A stretch of 64,000 bases of DNA from Cohaesibacter marisflavi (GCF_900115225.1 NZ_FOVR01000009.1:62001-126000), one strand, 5' to 3'. Shown: positions 36,804 through 45,667, counted from the first letter of the stretch. Made by a program: numbers and translations. The notes: generated by a model from the letters alone, not told the origin.

Positions 36804-38318
36804 ATGAGCTCATCCCTCGCTTCTGAAGCAAAAACCCTGCTCGACGCCATGGGCGTTGACGCCGCCAAACTTGGCGGATCCATTTCCGTTTCCAGCCCGA
36901 TTGACGGCTCGACCATAGCAACGGTCGCAGAGCAGTCAGCCGACGATATGAACAAGGCCGTCGAATCCGCCCATGCGGCTTTCCTTGAATGGCGCACCGT
37001 ACCAGCGCCGGTCCGTGGTGAACTGGTTCGCCTACTGGGCGTTGAACTGCGCAAGCACAAGGAAGCACTTGGCAAACTGGTGTCTATCGAGGCTGGCAAG
37101 ATCCTGTCTGAAGGCCTTGGCGAAGTGCAGGAAATGATCGACATTTGCGATTTCGCCGTTGGCCAGTCTCGCCAGCTTTATGGCAAGACCATCGCCTCCG
37201 AGCGCCCCGGTCATCGCATGATGGAAACATGGCATCCGATGGGTGTTTGTGGTGTCATCTCCGCCTTCAACTTCCCCGTTGCGGTCTGGTCTTGGAACAC
37301 ATGTCTGGCACTCATCTGTGGCGATAGCGTCATCTGGAAGCCTTCGGAAAAGACCCCACTCACCGCGCTCGCCTGCGAAGCAATCCTGAACAGCGTGATT
37401 GCTTCCTTTGAGCAGGCTCCGGCTGCTTTGGCTCAGGTCGTCATTGGCGGTCCGGCTGTCGGCGAAGCGCTTGTAGATAATCCGCTTGTACCGATCATTT
37501 CTGCCACCGGTTCGACCCGCATGGGCAAGGCTGTCGGCCCGCGCGTAGCAGCCCGTTTTGGCCGCTCCATTCTGGAACTGGGCGGCAACAACGCCATGAT
37601 CGTAGCGCCAAGCGCCGATCTCGATATGGCCGTGCGCGCCATCTGCTTCTCCGCCGTGGGCACCGCCGGTCAGCGCTGCACCTCTCTGCGTCGTCTCATC
37701 GTGCATGAGAGTGTGGTTGACAAGCTGGTGCCACAGCTCAAGAAGGCTTACGGATCTCTGCCCGTCGGCACCCCGCTGGATGGCGGTACACTGGTTGGCC
37801 CGCTGATCGATGAAGCCGCCTTCTCCATGATGCAGGATTCCCTGACCAAGGCCAAGGAACAGGGAGGCACCGTCACCGGTGGTGAACGTGTCTCAGTCGA
37901 ACAATGCGAAGGCGGTTTTTATGTGCGCCCCGCGATTGCCGAGATGCCTGCCCAGAGCGATGTGGTCAAAACCGAGACTTTCGCCCCGATCCTCTATGTC
38001 ATGACCTACAAGGATTTCGACGAAGCCCTTAAGCTGCATAACGAAGTCCCACAGGGCCTGTCTTCCTGCATCTTCACGCTGGATATGCGTGAAACTGAGC
38101 TGTTCATGAGTGCGGCCGGCTCTGACTGCGGTATCTGCAATGTCAATATTGGCCCGTCAGGCGCAGAGATCGGAGGCGCCTTTGGTGGTGAAAAGGAAAC
38201 CGGCGGTGGCCGCGAATCCGGATCTGATGCATGGAAAGGCTATATGCGCCGTGCGACCAATACCATCAACTATTCCACCGAGTTGCCTCTGGCACAGGGT
38301 GTGTCCTTCGACGTCTGA
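36804..38318 (+). CDS. Aldehyde dehydrogenase, ALDH7 (aminoadipate semialdehyde / piperideine-6-carboxylate) type
   Basis: This 504-residue NAD-dependent enzyme has the nucleophile Cys in GTAGQRCTSLRR and the general-base Glu in LELGGNNAMI. The C-terminal GGEKETGGGRESGSDAWKGYMRR pattern is typical of the ALDH7A/AmaB group. These oxidise L-2-aminoadipate semialdehyde (piperideine-6-carboxylate) in lysine catabolism. The divergent Lrp regulator and glutaryl-CoA dehydrogenase elsewhere in the window fit lysine breakdown. The start at 36804 follows CCGGAGATC. A terminator follows. Confidence 0.88.
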   Translation: MSSSLASEAKTLLDAMGVDAAKLGGSISVSSPIDGSTIATVAEQSADDMNKAVESAHAAFLEWRTVPAPVRGELVRLLGVELRKHKEALGKLVSIEAGKILSEGLGEVQEMIDICDFAVGQSRQLYGKTIASERPGHRMMETWHPMGVCGVISAFNFPVAVWSWNTCLALICGDSVIWKPSEKTPLTALACEAILNSVIASFEQAPAALAQVVIGGPAVGEALVDNPLVPIISATGSTRMGKAVGPRVAARFGRSILELGGNNAMIVAPSADLDMAVRAICFSAVGTAGQRCTSLRRLIVHESVVDKLVPQLKKAYGSLPVGTPLDGGTLVGPLIDEAAFSMMQDSLTKAKEQGGTVTGGERVSVEQCEGGFYVRPAIAEMPAQSDVVKTETFAPILYVMTYKDFDEALKLHNEVPQGLSSCIFTLDMRETELFMSAAGSDCGICNVNIGPSGAEIGGAFGGEKETGGGRESGSDAWKGYMRRATNTINYSTELPLAQGVSFDV

Positions 38319-38352
38319 TGACGACAAGGAATTTTAAAGTGAGAATTTGACG

Positions 38353-38378
38353 AAAGGGCCGTTCGCGGCCCTTTTTTG
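38353..38378 (+). terminator. Terminator after the aldehyde dehydrogenase
   Basis: A stem of AAAGGGCCG / CGGCCCTTT with a short loop is followed by TTTTTT, 35 nt past the stop. Good intrinsic terminator geometry. Confidence 0.9.
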
Positions 38379-38414
38379 TGTTATGTAACGCTCACCACTT
38401 GCGCTTTGCGTAAA

Positions 38415-38431
38415 ATGTTATAATGTAACAT
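38415..38431. promoter_or_regulatory. Zur-box-like palindrome upstream of znuCB
   Basis: ATGTTATAATGTAACAT is an imperfect palindrome resembling the alphaproteobacterial Zur box, 39 bp before znuC. A partial copy, TGTTATGTAACG, lies upstream at about 38379-38390. A similar 15-mer occurs upstream of zur at 52596-52610. Confidence 0.7.
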
Positions 38432-38469
38432 CCCCATTATAATCCTCGACCAATCAAGATTGCAAGCTC

Positions 38470-39291
38470 GTGCCCCATACCGACCCATTGCTCGTTGGAA
38501 CAGACATCACAGTCAAAGCTGACGGCAAGACACTGCTGAATAACGTTTCCGTCTCGGTTTGCGAAAATGAAATCGTGACCATTATCGGGCCCAACGGCGG
38601 CGGCAAGACCACCTTGCTGAAGTCCCTCCTTGGCCTCAGGCCTATTGCGTCCGGCAGCGTCAAACGCAAGAAGAATCTCAATCTGGGCTATGTGCCCCAA
38701 AAGCTGGTTATTGACCGCACGTTGCCGCTCACGGTGCAGCGCCTGATGCAGCTCACCGGCTCCTACAAGCGCGCCCAGATTGAGGACGCGCTGGGAGAAA
38801 CAGGTGTCGCACACAAGATCCATGACAATATCCACTCGCTTTCGGGCGGCGAGATGCAGCGTGTGCTACTCGCCCGCGCCATTATTCGCCAGCCTGAACT
38901 GATGGTGCTGGATGAGCCGGTGCAGGGCGTCGACTATCTGGGCGAAATCGCGCTTTATCAACTCATCGAAGCCATCCGCAACAAGTATAAATGTGGTATA
39001 CTTCTGGTCTCTCACGACCTGCATATGGTGATGCGCGCCTCCAATCGGGTCATTTGCCTCAACACTCATGTCTGCTGCTCCGGACAGCCGACCGATGTGG
39101 AACAAAGCCCCGATTACCAGCGCCTGTTTGGCTCTCGCGGATTGCAGACCATGGCGCCGTATGGCCATAGGCATGGCCATTTTCATGATATTCCGCCCGA
39201 TCCGGCGTCCCTTGGCGACCATAGTGCCGAAGGGCACTCATGCGAGAACCATCACCATTGCGACCACGAGGGACATAACCATGCTGGATGA
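38470..39291 (+). CDS. znuC: Zinc ABC transporter ATP-binding protein
   Basis: This 273-residue ATPase has Walker A GPNGGGKTTL, signature LSGGEMQR and Walker B LMVLDEPVQGVDY. The C-terminus is rich in His (HRHGHFH, then SCENHHHCDHEGHNH), as in zinc-uptake ATPases. The start appears to be GTG at 38470; no strong ribosome site is seen. It overlaps znuB by 11 bp. A znuA gene for the periplasmic zinc binder is not in the window. Confidence 0.92.
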   Translation: MPHTDPLLVGTDITVKADGKTLLNNVSVSVCENEIVTIIGPNGGGKTTLLKSLLGLRPIASGSVKRKKNLNLGYVPQKLVIDRTLPLTVQRLMQLTGSYKRAQIEDALGETGVAHKIHDNIHSLSGGEMQRVLLARAIIRQPELMVLDEPVQGVDYLGEIALYQLIEAIRNKYKCGILLVSHDLHMVMRASNRVICLNTHVCCSGQPTDVEQSPDYQRLFGSRGLQTMAPYGHRHGHFHDIPPDPASLGDHSAEGHSCENHHHCDHEGHNHAG

Positions 39292-40093
39292 TTTCTTTAT
39301 ACGCGCCCTGCTCGGAGGCATCGGTATCGCCCTTGTATCCGGCCCTCTTGGCTGCTTCATCGTCTGGCGCCGTATGGCCTATTTCGGCGAGACCATGTCG
39401 CATGCAGCTTTGCTGGGCATCTCTCTGAGCCTGATGATGGATCTGATGCCTTTCTGGGGCGTCTTCGCCGTTTCCATCGCCATTGCCATGGCGCTATACG
39501 GCCTTGAGAAACTCGACCGCCTCTCCAGCGATACTCTGCTGGGCATCCTGTCCCACGCCTCCCTCTCCATCGGGCTGATTGCCTTGGGCTTCATGGCGTG
39601 GTTGCGCGTGGATGTCATGTCTCTGCTGTTTGGCGATATCCTCTCGATCACCCGTGGCGATCTGGCCCTCATCTGGGGCGGAGGCATTCTGGTGCTTGGC
39701 CTGCTTCTGTTTCACTGGCGCAGCCTTTTGGCGGCAACCGTCAGTCAGGATATTGCCTCTGCAGAAGGTCTGCCAACCAAGCAGGCCAATCTGGTCTTTA
39801 TCCTTCTGATCGCGCTGGTCATAGCGGTGGCCATGAAGCTCATCGGCGCCTTGCTGATTACCTCGCTTTTGATCATCCCTGCTGCCAGCGCCAGACAATT
39901 TGCCCGCAGTCCGGAGATGATGGCACTTCTCGCCGCCATCCTGGCATGCCTATCAGCCATTCTCGGCCTCAACATGTCGATGATCTGGGATTCCAACCCC
40001 GGTCCGTCCATTGTGCTGGGGGCCTTCATGCTGTTTCTGCTGTCTCTGGCCATCGCCCCGCTGGTGCGAGCCCTGCGCCCACCCCAGCGCTAA
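39281..40093 (+). CDS. znuB: Zinc ABC transporter permease
   Basis: This 270-residue protein of the ABC-3 (zinc/manganese) permease family has seven to eight hydrophobic segments. The signature GCFIVWRRMAYFGETMSHAALLGI is near the N-terminus. The start at 39281 (GAGGGACATAACC before ATG) overlaps the end of znuC. Its 3' end overlaps the convergent exporter gene by 4 bp. With ZnuC it would import zinc under Zur control. Confidence 0.93.
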   Translation: MLDDFFIRALLGGIGIALVSGPLGCFIVWRRMAYFGETMSHAALLGISLSLMMDLMPFWGVFAVSIAIAMALYGLEKLDRLSSDTLLGILSHASLSIGLIALGFMAWLRVDVMSLLFGDILSITRGDLALIWGGGILVLGLLLFHWRSLLAATVSQDIASAEGLPTKQANLVFILLIALVIAVAMKLIGALLITSLLIIPAASARQFARSPEMMALLAAILACLSAILGLNMSMIWDSNPGPSIVLGAFMLFLLSLAIAPLVRALRPPQR

Positions 40094-40962
40094 CGACGCA
40101 GGAACAGATCCTTGGAAGCCAATACGGCACCGCAGGTGATCAACAACGCAGCAGCCCCGATGATGACCGTAAAGTCAGCCACGCCAGCCACAATGAGCAG
40201 ACCGGTAGACAGGAGCGGCGCAGCATAGGCAGCCGCTCCCAACACCTGAATGTCACCGTGTTTGACCCCGAAATCCCAAACATAGAAGGCCCCGCCAGCC
40301 GGGCCAAGCCCCAGCCCGATGGTTGCCATCCATTGAATGGCATTTTCGGGCCAAACCGTGGTTTCGAACAACAAGTGCGCCACAATGCTGAGCGCGGCCG
40401 CTACAAAGCAGAAGCCCACCACAATATCCGTGGGCACATGAGAAAAGCGGCGCGAGAGAACCGAATAGCCAGCCCAGAAGAAAGCTCCGAACAGCGCCAC
40501 GCTATAGCCGCGAATATATTGCGGATCGATCGAGATCGTTTGTCCCTTGGTGACGACCAGCACCGCACCGGAGAGGCCCAGAAGCGCCCCCAGACTGTGA
40601 AACCAGCGCAACCGTTCACCAGGCAGCAGAGACGAGAAGACAACGATGAGCAGCGGCCAGAGATAATTCACAAGCCCCGCTTCCACTGGCGGTGCCAGAC
40701 GCAGCGCGGCATAATAGGCGGCATGATAGCCAAACAGCCCGAACACCCCTAGCGCCCAGACATTCCACGGCTGCTTGAGCACCCTTATCGCGGAAGGGCG
40801 AAACACCCAGCTGACCAGACCAACCAGCCCACCCACGATAAATGACATCGCGGTCAGCTGAAAGGGTGGCACTGTTCCACTCCATACGGTAAACAAGGCA
40901 AGGAGCGACCACATCAGGATTGCCGTGAATCCGACAAGCGTGGCAAGCAGGCGTTTGGACAT
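40090..40962 (-). CDS. YddG-like DMT-family exporter
   Basis: This 290-residue membrane protein has ten hydrophobic segments. The pattern YHAAYYAALRLAPPVEAGLVNYLWPLLIVV resembles the aromatic amino acid exporter YddG of the drug/metabolite transporter superfamily. The substrate is not proven by sequence. The gene converges on znuB and lies upstream, on the same strand, of nothing else; the phaB terminator precedes it. Confidence 0.82.
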   Translation of the reverse strand: MSKRLLATLVGFTAILMWSLLALFTVWSGTVPPFQLTAMSFIVGGLVGLVSWVFRPSAIRVLKQPWNVWALGVFGLFGYHAAYYAALRLAPPVEAGLVNYLWPLLIVVFSSLLPGERLRWFHSLGALLGLSGAVLVVTKGQTISIDPQYIRGYSVALFGAFFWAGYSVLSRRFSHVPTDIVVGFCFVAAALSIVAHLLFETTVWPENAIQWMATIGLGLGPAGGAFYVWDFGVKHGDIQVLGAAAYAAPLLSTGLLIVAGVADFTVIIGAAALLITCGAVLASKDLFLRR

Positions 40963-41009
40963 GGAAACTTCACTTTCAACAGACCATCAAAAAACGCCTC
41001 AGCAAAGAC

Positions 41010-41042
41010 AAAAAAACCGCAGAAGAAAAGCTCCTGCGGTTT
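41010..41042 (-). terminator. Terminator after phaB
   Basis: Read on the minus strand, ACCGCAG / CTGCGGT forms a stem with a 12-nt loop, followed by seven T. It lies 34 nt past the phaB stop. Confidence 0.85.
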
Positions 41043-41075
41043 GTTATCAAACGCTTTTTAGGCAATGACTAAAAT

Positions 41076-41804
41076 TTAGCCATTTGCTATATATTGGCCG
41101 CCATTGATCGTCATCACAGACCCCGTGATAAAGGCTGCTTGCTCGGAGACCAGAAAGGCCACCATCGCGGCAATTTCCTCGGCCTGCCCCAACCGTCCAA
41201 CCGGAATGTTGGAGACGATGCTTTCCAGCACTTTCTCGGGAACAGCCGACACCATGTCGGTATCGATATAGCCCGGACAAATACAATTGACCGTAATCCC
41301 CTTGCGCGCCACCTCCTGCGCCAAAGCCTTGGTAAAGCCGATCACGCCAGCCTTGGCCGCAGAATAGTTGGTCTGGCCCATCTGCCCCTTCTGGCCATTG
41401 ATGGACGAGATATTGATGATCCGCCCATGTCCGCGTGCACGCATTTCGTCGATGATCGGCTTGGTCATGTAATACATCGAGTTCAGATTGACATTGATGG
41501 CTTCATGCCACTGCTCGAATTCCATCTTGTGCAACATGCTGTCGCGCGTGATGCCTGCATTATTGACCACAATATCGATGATACCGAGATCTTCCTCGAC
41601 CTGTTTCAGGCCCGCCTTGCAGGCTTCGAAATCCCCTACATCCCATTTATAGGCCTTGATGCCCGTGCGCTCCGTAAAGCCCCGGGCACTGTCATCATTG
41701 CCAGCATAGTTGGCTGCAACAAAAAACCCGGCCTCTTTCAGGGCTATGCAGATCGCCTCGCCAATACCCCTTGTTCCACCAGTTACAACTGCAACCTTGG
41801 ACAT
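41076..41804 (-). CDS. phaB: Acetoacetyl-CoA reductase
   Basis: This 242-residue NADPH-dependent SDR makes (R)-3-hydroxybutyryl-CoA for polyhydroxybutyrate synthesis. It has the cofactor motif TGGTRGIG, VNNAGITRD, SSINGQKGQMGQTNYSAAKAG (Ser, Tyr, Lys triad) and a C-terminal TINGGQY. The sequence is close to PhaB/PhbB throughout. Thiolase phaA, its usual neighbour, is absent; phaR lies divergent across a 604-bp gap. Confidence 0.94.
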   Translation of the reverse strand: MSKVAVVTGGTRGIGEAICIALKEAGFFVAANYAGNDDSARGFTERTGIKAYKWDVGDFEACKAGLKQVEEDLGIIDIVVNNAGITRDSMLHKMEFEQWHEAINVNLNSMYYMTKPIIDEMRARGHGRIINISSINGQKGQMGQTNYSAAKAGVIGFTKALAQEVARKGITVNCICPGYIDTDMVSAVPEKVLESIVSNIPVGRLGQAEEIAAMVAFLVSEQAAFITGSVMTINGGQYIANG

Positions 41805-42408
41805 GCTCTCTCTCCCCTCATGAAAACCATGGCCCGCCCCCCTCTCCGGATCGGGCTGGTCCCTCCACCTTGAATGTGTGTCGCTGCCGCGCCCCTCGTC
41901 ATCTCGGGCAGGTCAGCAAGCAGTCAGACGTCCTGGTCTGCCTTGTGCCTGTTGAATGCTGTCCGGCCCACCTTCATTGCGCATCGCAGTTTGCATCTCG
42001 GCGCATCTTTTCACCTTGTGTGCACCGGCCAACCGAATGGACGCAGGATGCCATTTATCCCGAGCCCGAAATGCGCTCGATATTTGTGCGGCGAAACAGC
42101 AACTTCGGGTACCTCATCCCTTATTGCGCCGCAGCAAAAATCTCAAATTCGCCAGCTTCCGAGAAGAATTTGGCCTCTTGAAAATCGTTTAGAAAGTGGC
42201 AAGGAGTCAATTACGCCATGGGCCTAGTCTGAAAGACCTAGAAAATAGACATGCCCTTTTACTGGTCATTCCTATCTTTTTGCACTTGCTAAAAGGATAG
42301 GTCCGAGGCTCTTGGCAATGCAGCATGAACGATTTAAGTTGGGGGCATCAACAAGCGCTTTTCAAGCTGCTGACACCAGTGTCCATTCCGTCACGAGGCC
42401 TTGCATAA
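41805..42408. promoter_or_regulatory. 604-bp phaB/phaR divergent spacer with TGC-rich palindromes
   Basis: No convincing gene; the open frames here show low-complexity, family-less translations. Three TGC-rich elements are visible: TTGCGCATCGCAG at 41977-41989, TTGCGCCGCAGCAA at 42124-42137 and TTGGCAATGCAGCATG at 42312-42327. They resemble the element before ccr. PhaR family proteins are known to bind TGC-rich sites and their own promoters. Confidence 0.55.
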
Positions 42409-42984
42409 ATGACAAAACAAGCGGATCAAACTGTCATCAAGAAATATGCGAACCGCAGATTGTACAACACCGGCACCAGCACCTATGTCACGCTGGAAGA
42501 TCTGTCCGACATGGTAAAGGCGAAGGAGGATTTCGTCGTCTATGATGCCAAGAGCGGAGAAGACATAACCCGCTCTGTTCTCACGCAGATCATCTTTGAA
42601 CATGAGAATAAGGGCCAGCATCTGCTGCCCATCGATTTCCTACGCCAGCTGATCCGTTTCTATGGCGACTCGATGCAACATCTGGTGCCAAGCTATCTTG
42701 ATTTCACCATGCAGAATCTGGCCAAGGATCAGGAAAATCTGCGCAAGCAGATGGCCGACTCCTTCGGCGACTCAGCCATGGAAGCCATGGAAGAGCAGGT
42801 CCGCCGGAATTCCGAAATTTTCGAAAATGCCATGAAGATGTTCATGCCCTTCGGCTCAGCGCCCCAGAAGCCAAAGAAGGAGCCCGAACCCAGCAAACCG
42901 AGCGAGCTGGAACAACTAAAGGACCAGATCGCTGATATGCAGAAAACGATTTCCGAGTTGGTTGTTCGCAGCAAGAAGGACTAG
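42409..42984 (+). CDS. phaR: Polyhydroxyalkanoate synthesis repressor PhaR
   Basis: This 191-residue DNA-binding protein has the N-terminal PHB/PHA accumulation regulator domain: IKKYANRRLYNTGTSTYVTLEDL, then FVVYDAKSGEDITRSVLTQII. A coiled-coil-like C-terminal half follows (MADSFGDSAMEAMEEQVRRNSEIFENAMKMF). PhaR senses PHB or its precursors and represses phasin and PHA genes. The upstream spacer carries palindromes that may be its operators. Confidence 0.94.
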   Translation: MTKQADQTVIKKYANRRLYNTGTSTYVTLEDLSDMVKAKEDFVVYDAKSGEDITRSVLTQIIFEHENKGQHLLPIDFLRQLIRFYGDSMQHLVPSYLDFTMQNLAKDQENLRKQMADSFGDSAMEAMEEQVRRNSEIFENAMKMFMPFGSAPQKPKKEPEPSKPSELEQLKDQIADMQKTISELVVRSKKD

Positions 42985-43048
42985 CAAGCCATCAAATCAG
43001 TTGATCGGCAGGGCAGCAGCACATGACAAAGGCTCATCAATGCCCCCA

Positions 43049-44791
43049 TCACTTGGTTCTCGCCTGAGCGTCATCCTCCTGCCCGGGCAGCTTGTTCACC
43101 GGCTCACCGAAATGGAAGCCCTGTAGGTAGGCAACCTTGAGCGGTGCCAACAGATCGGCTACTTCAGCACTAACCACCCATTTCGCCACAACATCAAAGC
43201 CCAATTCGCTCGCCAGCTCGGCAAACATGCGCACAATCGCCCGGTTCTGTTCATTCTCGGCAATATCCCGCATCAGGCTACCGGCAATCTTGACCATATC
43301 CGCATCCAGCACATGCAGTTGCTGGAAGGATGTGTAGCCAGCCCCGAAATCGTCAATCGCAACACGAATACCCAATTCTTTGACAGAGCGAACAAATTCG
43401 ACCGCAGTCTCCGGATTTTCAAGCGTCGAGCGTTCGGCAATTTCGATCATCAACCGCCCGGCCACATCCGGGTTATTCACCAGCCGCGCCCGCAAATAGC
43501 TCATCCACTCTTTGTCCCCACCAACATCAGGGCAAACATTCATGCTCAGCTGCACATTTTCATGCGCGAACAGCAGATCCAGCGTCATTTCCAGAATGCG
43601 GTGGTCCAGCATTGCCGCCAGCCCCAGCTGCTCGGCATAGTGAACAAAGCTCTCTGCAGGGATCGGATCGCCATCACGATCCTTGACCCGCACCAGCACC
43701 TCGTGGAAGGCAACGGCGCCAGTGCGTGCCTCGACAATGGGTTGAAAGGCCAGATCAATGCGCCGTTCATTGAGCGCCGTAATCACTTCATCGGACATCC
43801 GGATTTTCTGCTGGCGTTCTTCCAGGGCAAAGGTCTTGGCCTCGAAAGCACGGAATGTTCCGCGACAATGGCTCTTGGCCCGATCCAAGGCATCCAGTGC
43901 GCAAATCTCGGCTTGGCGCAGATCCTCAACGCCTTCGCCCAGATACACACCTCCCATCGTCAGGGTCACATGCACAGGGCCGACATCTGTCATGATCAGC
44001 TCTTCTCGCGCCGCATCCAGAAAACGCTCTGCGGCAGCAGCCATTTCCTTCTCTGAGCAATTGTTGATCAGAAGACCGAATTTGGTGCCCGAGATACGGC
44101 CCACCAGATCACCATCGCGCAAGCGCCGTGCAATACGACGAGCAACCTCGCATATCACCTGATCGGCAACATCGAACCCATAGGCCTCATTGACCACACG
44201 GAAATTATCGATATGGGCGATCAGGAAGCAGGCCTGTTTGCCCTTTTGTTTGCATTGCTCAAGAGTGAGCTGCAATTGATCCAGAAAGACAGAGCGGTTG
44301 AACAGGCCGGTCAGCGCATCAAACTGGGAGAGAAAGCGCAAACGCTGCTCGCGATGCTGCTCTTCATTGACCACGCGAATGATGCCGTGCACCCGTTCAG
44401 CCCGGCCAGTCCCATCCGCAAACCATCGCCCACTCTCTTCAACCCAGAGCCTCAGCTCATTCTCAAAGCCCAGAGGCGCAAGACAATAGATGCATTCAAA
44501 GGGCACGCCGTCACCATCATCGCTTTTACCCGAGCCGAAAATGGCTCTGTAGCGTGAGGTCAGCGTGTCTGGCGTGATCAGGTCTGTGTAGGATTTGCCG
44601 CTTGGAAAGACACTCAGAATATCGGTCTTGAGCACATCGAACGCGTTGTTGCTCCAGCGCAAACGATCCGTGGCCGCCTGCCATTCATAAACCACCTCAC
44701 CGATGGATGTCAGAATGTCACGCGCCTTGATGGCCGTTTTTGATCGGGGAGATGAAGTGTCCAACCCGCTAAGCCCTCTCTGCCTGCCCAT
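43049..44791 (-). CDS. Degenerate PAS-GGDEF-EAL protein (probable catalytically inactive)
   Basis: This 580-residue protein has a PAS-like region (about 25-145), a GGDEF domain (about 150-315) and an EAL domain (about 330-570). The GGDEF motif is replaced by SGTKF (residues 234-238), so cyclase activity is unlikely. In the EAL domain Glu364 (EVL), Asn418, Glu450, Asp480/481, Lys501 and Gln557 are kept. But the AEG Glu essential for catalysis is Lys537 (VVAKWVV), so phosphodiesterase activity is also unlikely. It may be a c-di-GMP or GTP sensor. No signal peptide or transmembrane segment is seen. Confidence 0.85.
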   Translation of the reverse strand: MGRQRGLSGLDTSSPRSKTAIKARDILTSIGEVVYEWQAATDRLRWSNNAFDVLKTDILSVFPSGKSYTDLITPDTLTSRYRAIFGSGKSDDGDGVPFECIYCLAPLGFENELRLWVEESGRWFADGTGRAERVHGIIRVVNEEQHREQRLRFLSQFDALTGLFNRSVFLDQLQLTLEQCKQKGKQACFLIAHIDNFRVVNEAYGFDVADQVICEVARRIARRLRDGDLVGRISGTKFGLLINNCSEKEMAAAAERFLDAAREELIMTDVGPVHVTLTMGGVYLGEGVEDLRQAEICALDALDRAKSHCRGTFRAFEAKTFALEERQQKIRMSDEVITALNERRIDLAFQPIVEARTGAVAFHEVLVRVKDRDGDPIPAESFVHYAEQLGLAAMLDHRILEMTLDLLFAHENVQLSMNVCPDVGGDKEWMSYLRARLVNNPDVAGRLMIEIAERSTLENPETAVEFVRSVKELGIRVAIDDFGAGYTSFQQLHVLDADMVKIAGSLMRDIAENEQNRAIVRMFAELASELGFDVVAKWVVSAEVADLLAPLKVAYLQGFHFGEPVNKLPGQEDDAQARTK

Positions 44792-45092
44792 GCTGCATGC
44801 GGCTCACCCCTCTTTTTGAGGAAAACCACCTGCAAGTGAATTCCATTGGTCCGACACTGCTTCAGATGTGAGGGAACCACATCCCAAAGCGGACGGAAAG
44901 ATCGAACCCCATGATGGCATTCCCATGGTTAATTTTTGCCAAATTTGCGCCATCCCAAAGCACTTACACCCAACGGCAAAATCTTAACAGACCGTTAACA
45001 GTCTGGCCCGCTTCTTGCAATTTCTCCCAGTAAAGACAGAAAAACAAACATAATCGTCTCATAATGAGACATTCTTTGGGAAGGCCTCAACA
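44792..45092. other. 301-bp intergenic region with sigma-54 promoter
   Basis: A+T-rich spacer between two divergent genes. It holds a sigma-54-like promoter (see 45004-45019) and a TTAACAG direct repeat (about 44984-45000) just upstream of it. No gene is seen. Confidence 0.6.
45004..45019 (+). promoter_or_regulatory. Sigma-54-type -24/-12 promoter
   Basis: TGGCCCGCTTCTTGCA matches the consensus TGGCACG-N4-TTGCA at every position but one (A to C). The GG and GC doublets are correctly spaced. The predicted start of transcription is about 45031, giving a 62-nt leader before the ORF at 45093. Confidence 0.65.
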
Positions 45093-45425
45093 ATGTCTGG
45101 CTTGAAAGTGGTTCCGGCGCTTTATCATCCGGCGGGAAGTGGCACACAATATCAGCCGCTCTTGACCGACGGCAGGCAGCAGCCTCAACAGGCCGCCGCT
45201 CCGGTTGAAGTGACCAACGCGGTTGTCCCCTCGATCACGCCTATGCAATATGCGGGCAATCAGCAGGCCTATATTCAGGCGCAGTTGCTCAGCAGCGAGC
45301 TAAACCGCAGCCCGCGGCGCCACAGCGCAGCCCGAAGCCCACGGGAAGTCGCGCGCGCCTACGGTCAGGCCCGCCGCCGCCCGCAAGCTGTTGCGGATAT
45401 GCCCATTCATCGCAAAGTTGTTTAA
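45093..45425 (+). CDS. Small basic hypothetical protein behind a sigma-54-like promoter
   Basis: I do not recognise the family. The 110-residue product is rich in Gln, Ala and Pro in its first half (DGRQQPQQAAAP). Its second half is basic (NRSPRRHSAARSPREVARAYGQARRRPQ). It has no signal peptide or membrane segment. GGGAAGG precedes the ATG at 45093. A sigma-54-like promoter lies 74 bp upstream. It might be a motility- or nitrogen-regulated small protein (inference). Confidence 0.55.
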   Translation: MSGLKVVPALYHPAGSGTQYQPLLTDGRQQPQQAAAPVEVTNAVVPSITPMQYAGNQQAYIQAQLLSSELNRSPRRHSAARSPREVARAYGQARRRPQAVADMPIHRKVV

Positions 45426-45667
45426 CGAAATATCTAGGGGCGACTTAAAGCAGCCATCCACCAAGGCTGGCTGTGCCCGAATGATACAGATCCCCCAATT
45501 GGACCCGAAAACCCGGTTCTTCAGGCCTATTTTCCTCGCCTTCTGAGGCAGCATCCAAACAGAGCCGTACGCTTCTTCGCACTCGGCCTGCTTTCATCGT
45601 CAGATTATTTTAATAAAATTGTATCAATTCAAGACACATGGAGAGCTGTGCCGCCTTCTGGCTCTGA

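Noticed and set aside
41874-42227. 117-residue frame in the phaB/phaR spacer
   Set aside because: Low-complexity, family-less translation with no ribosome site; the region looks regulatory.
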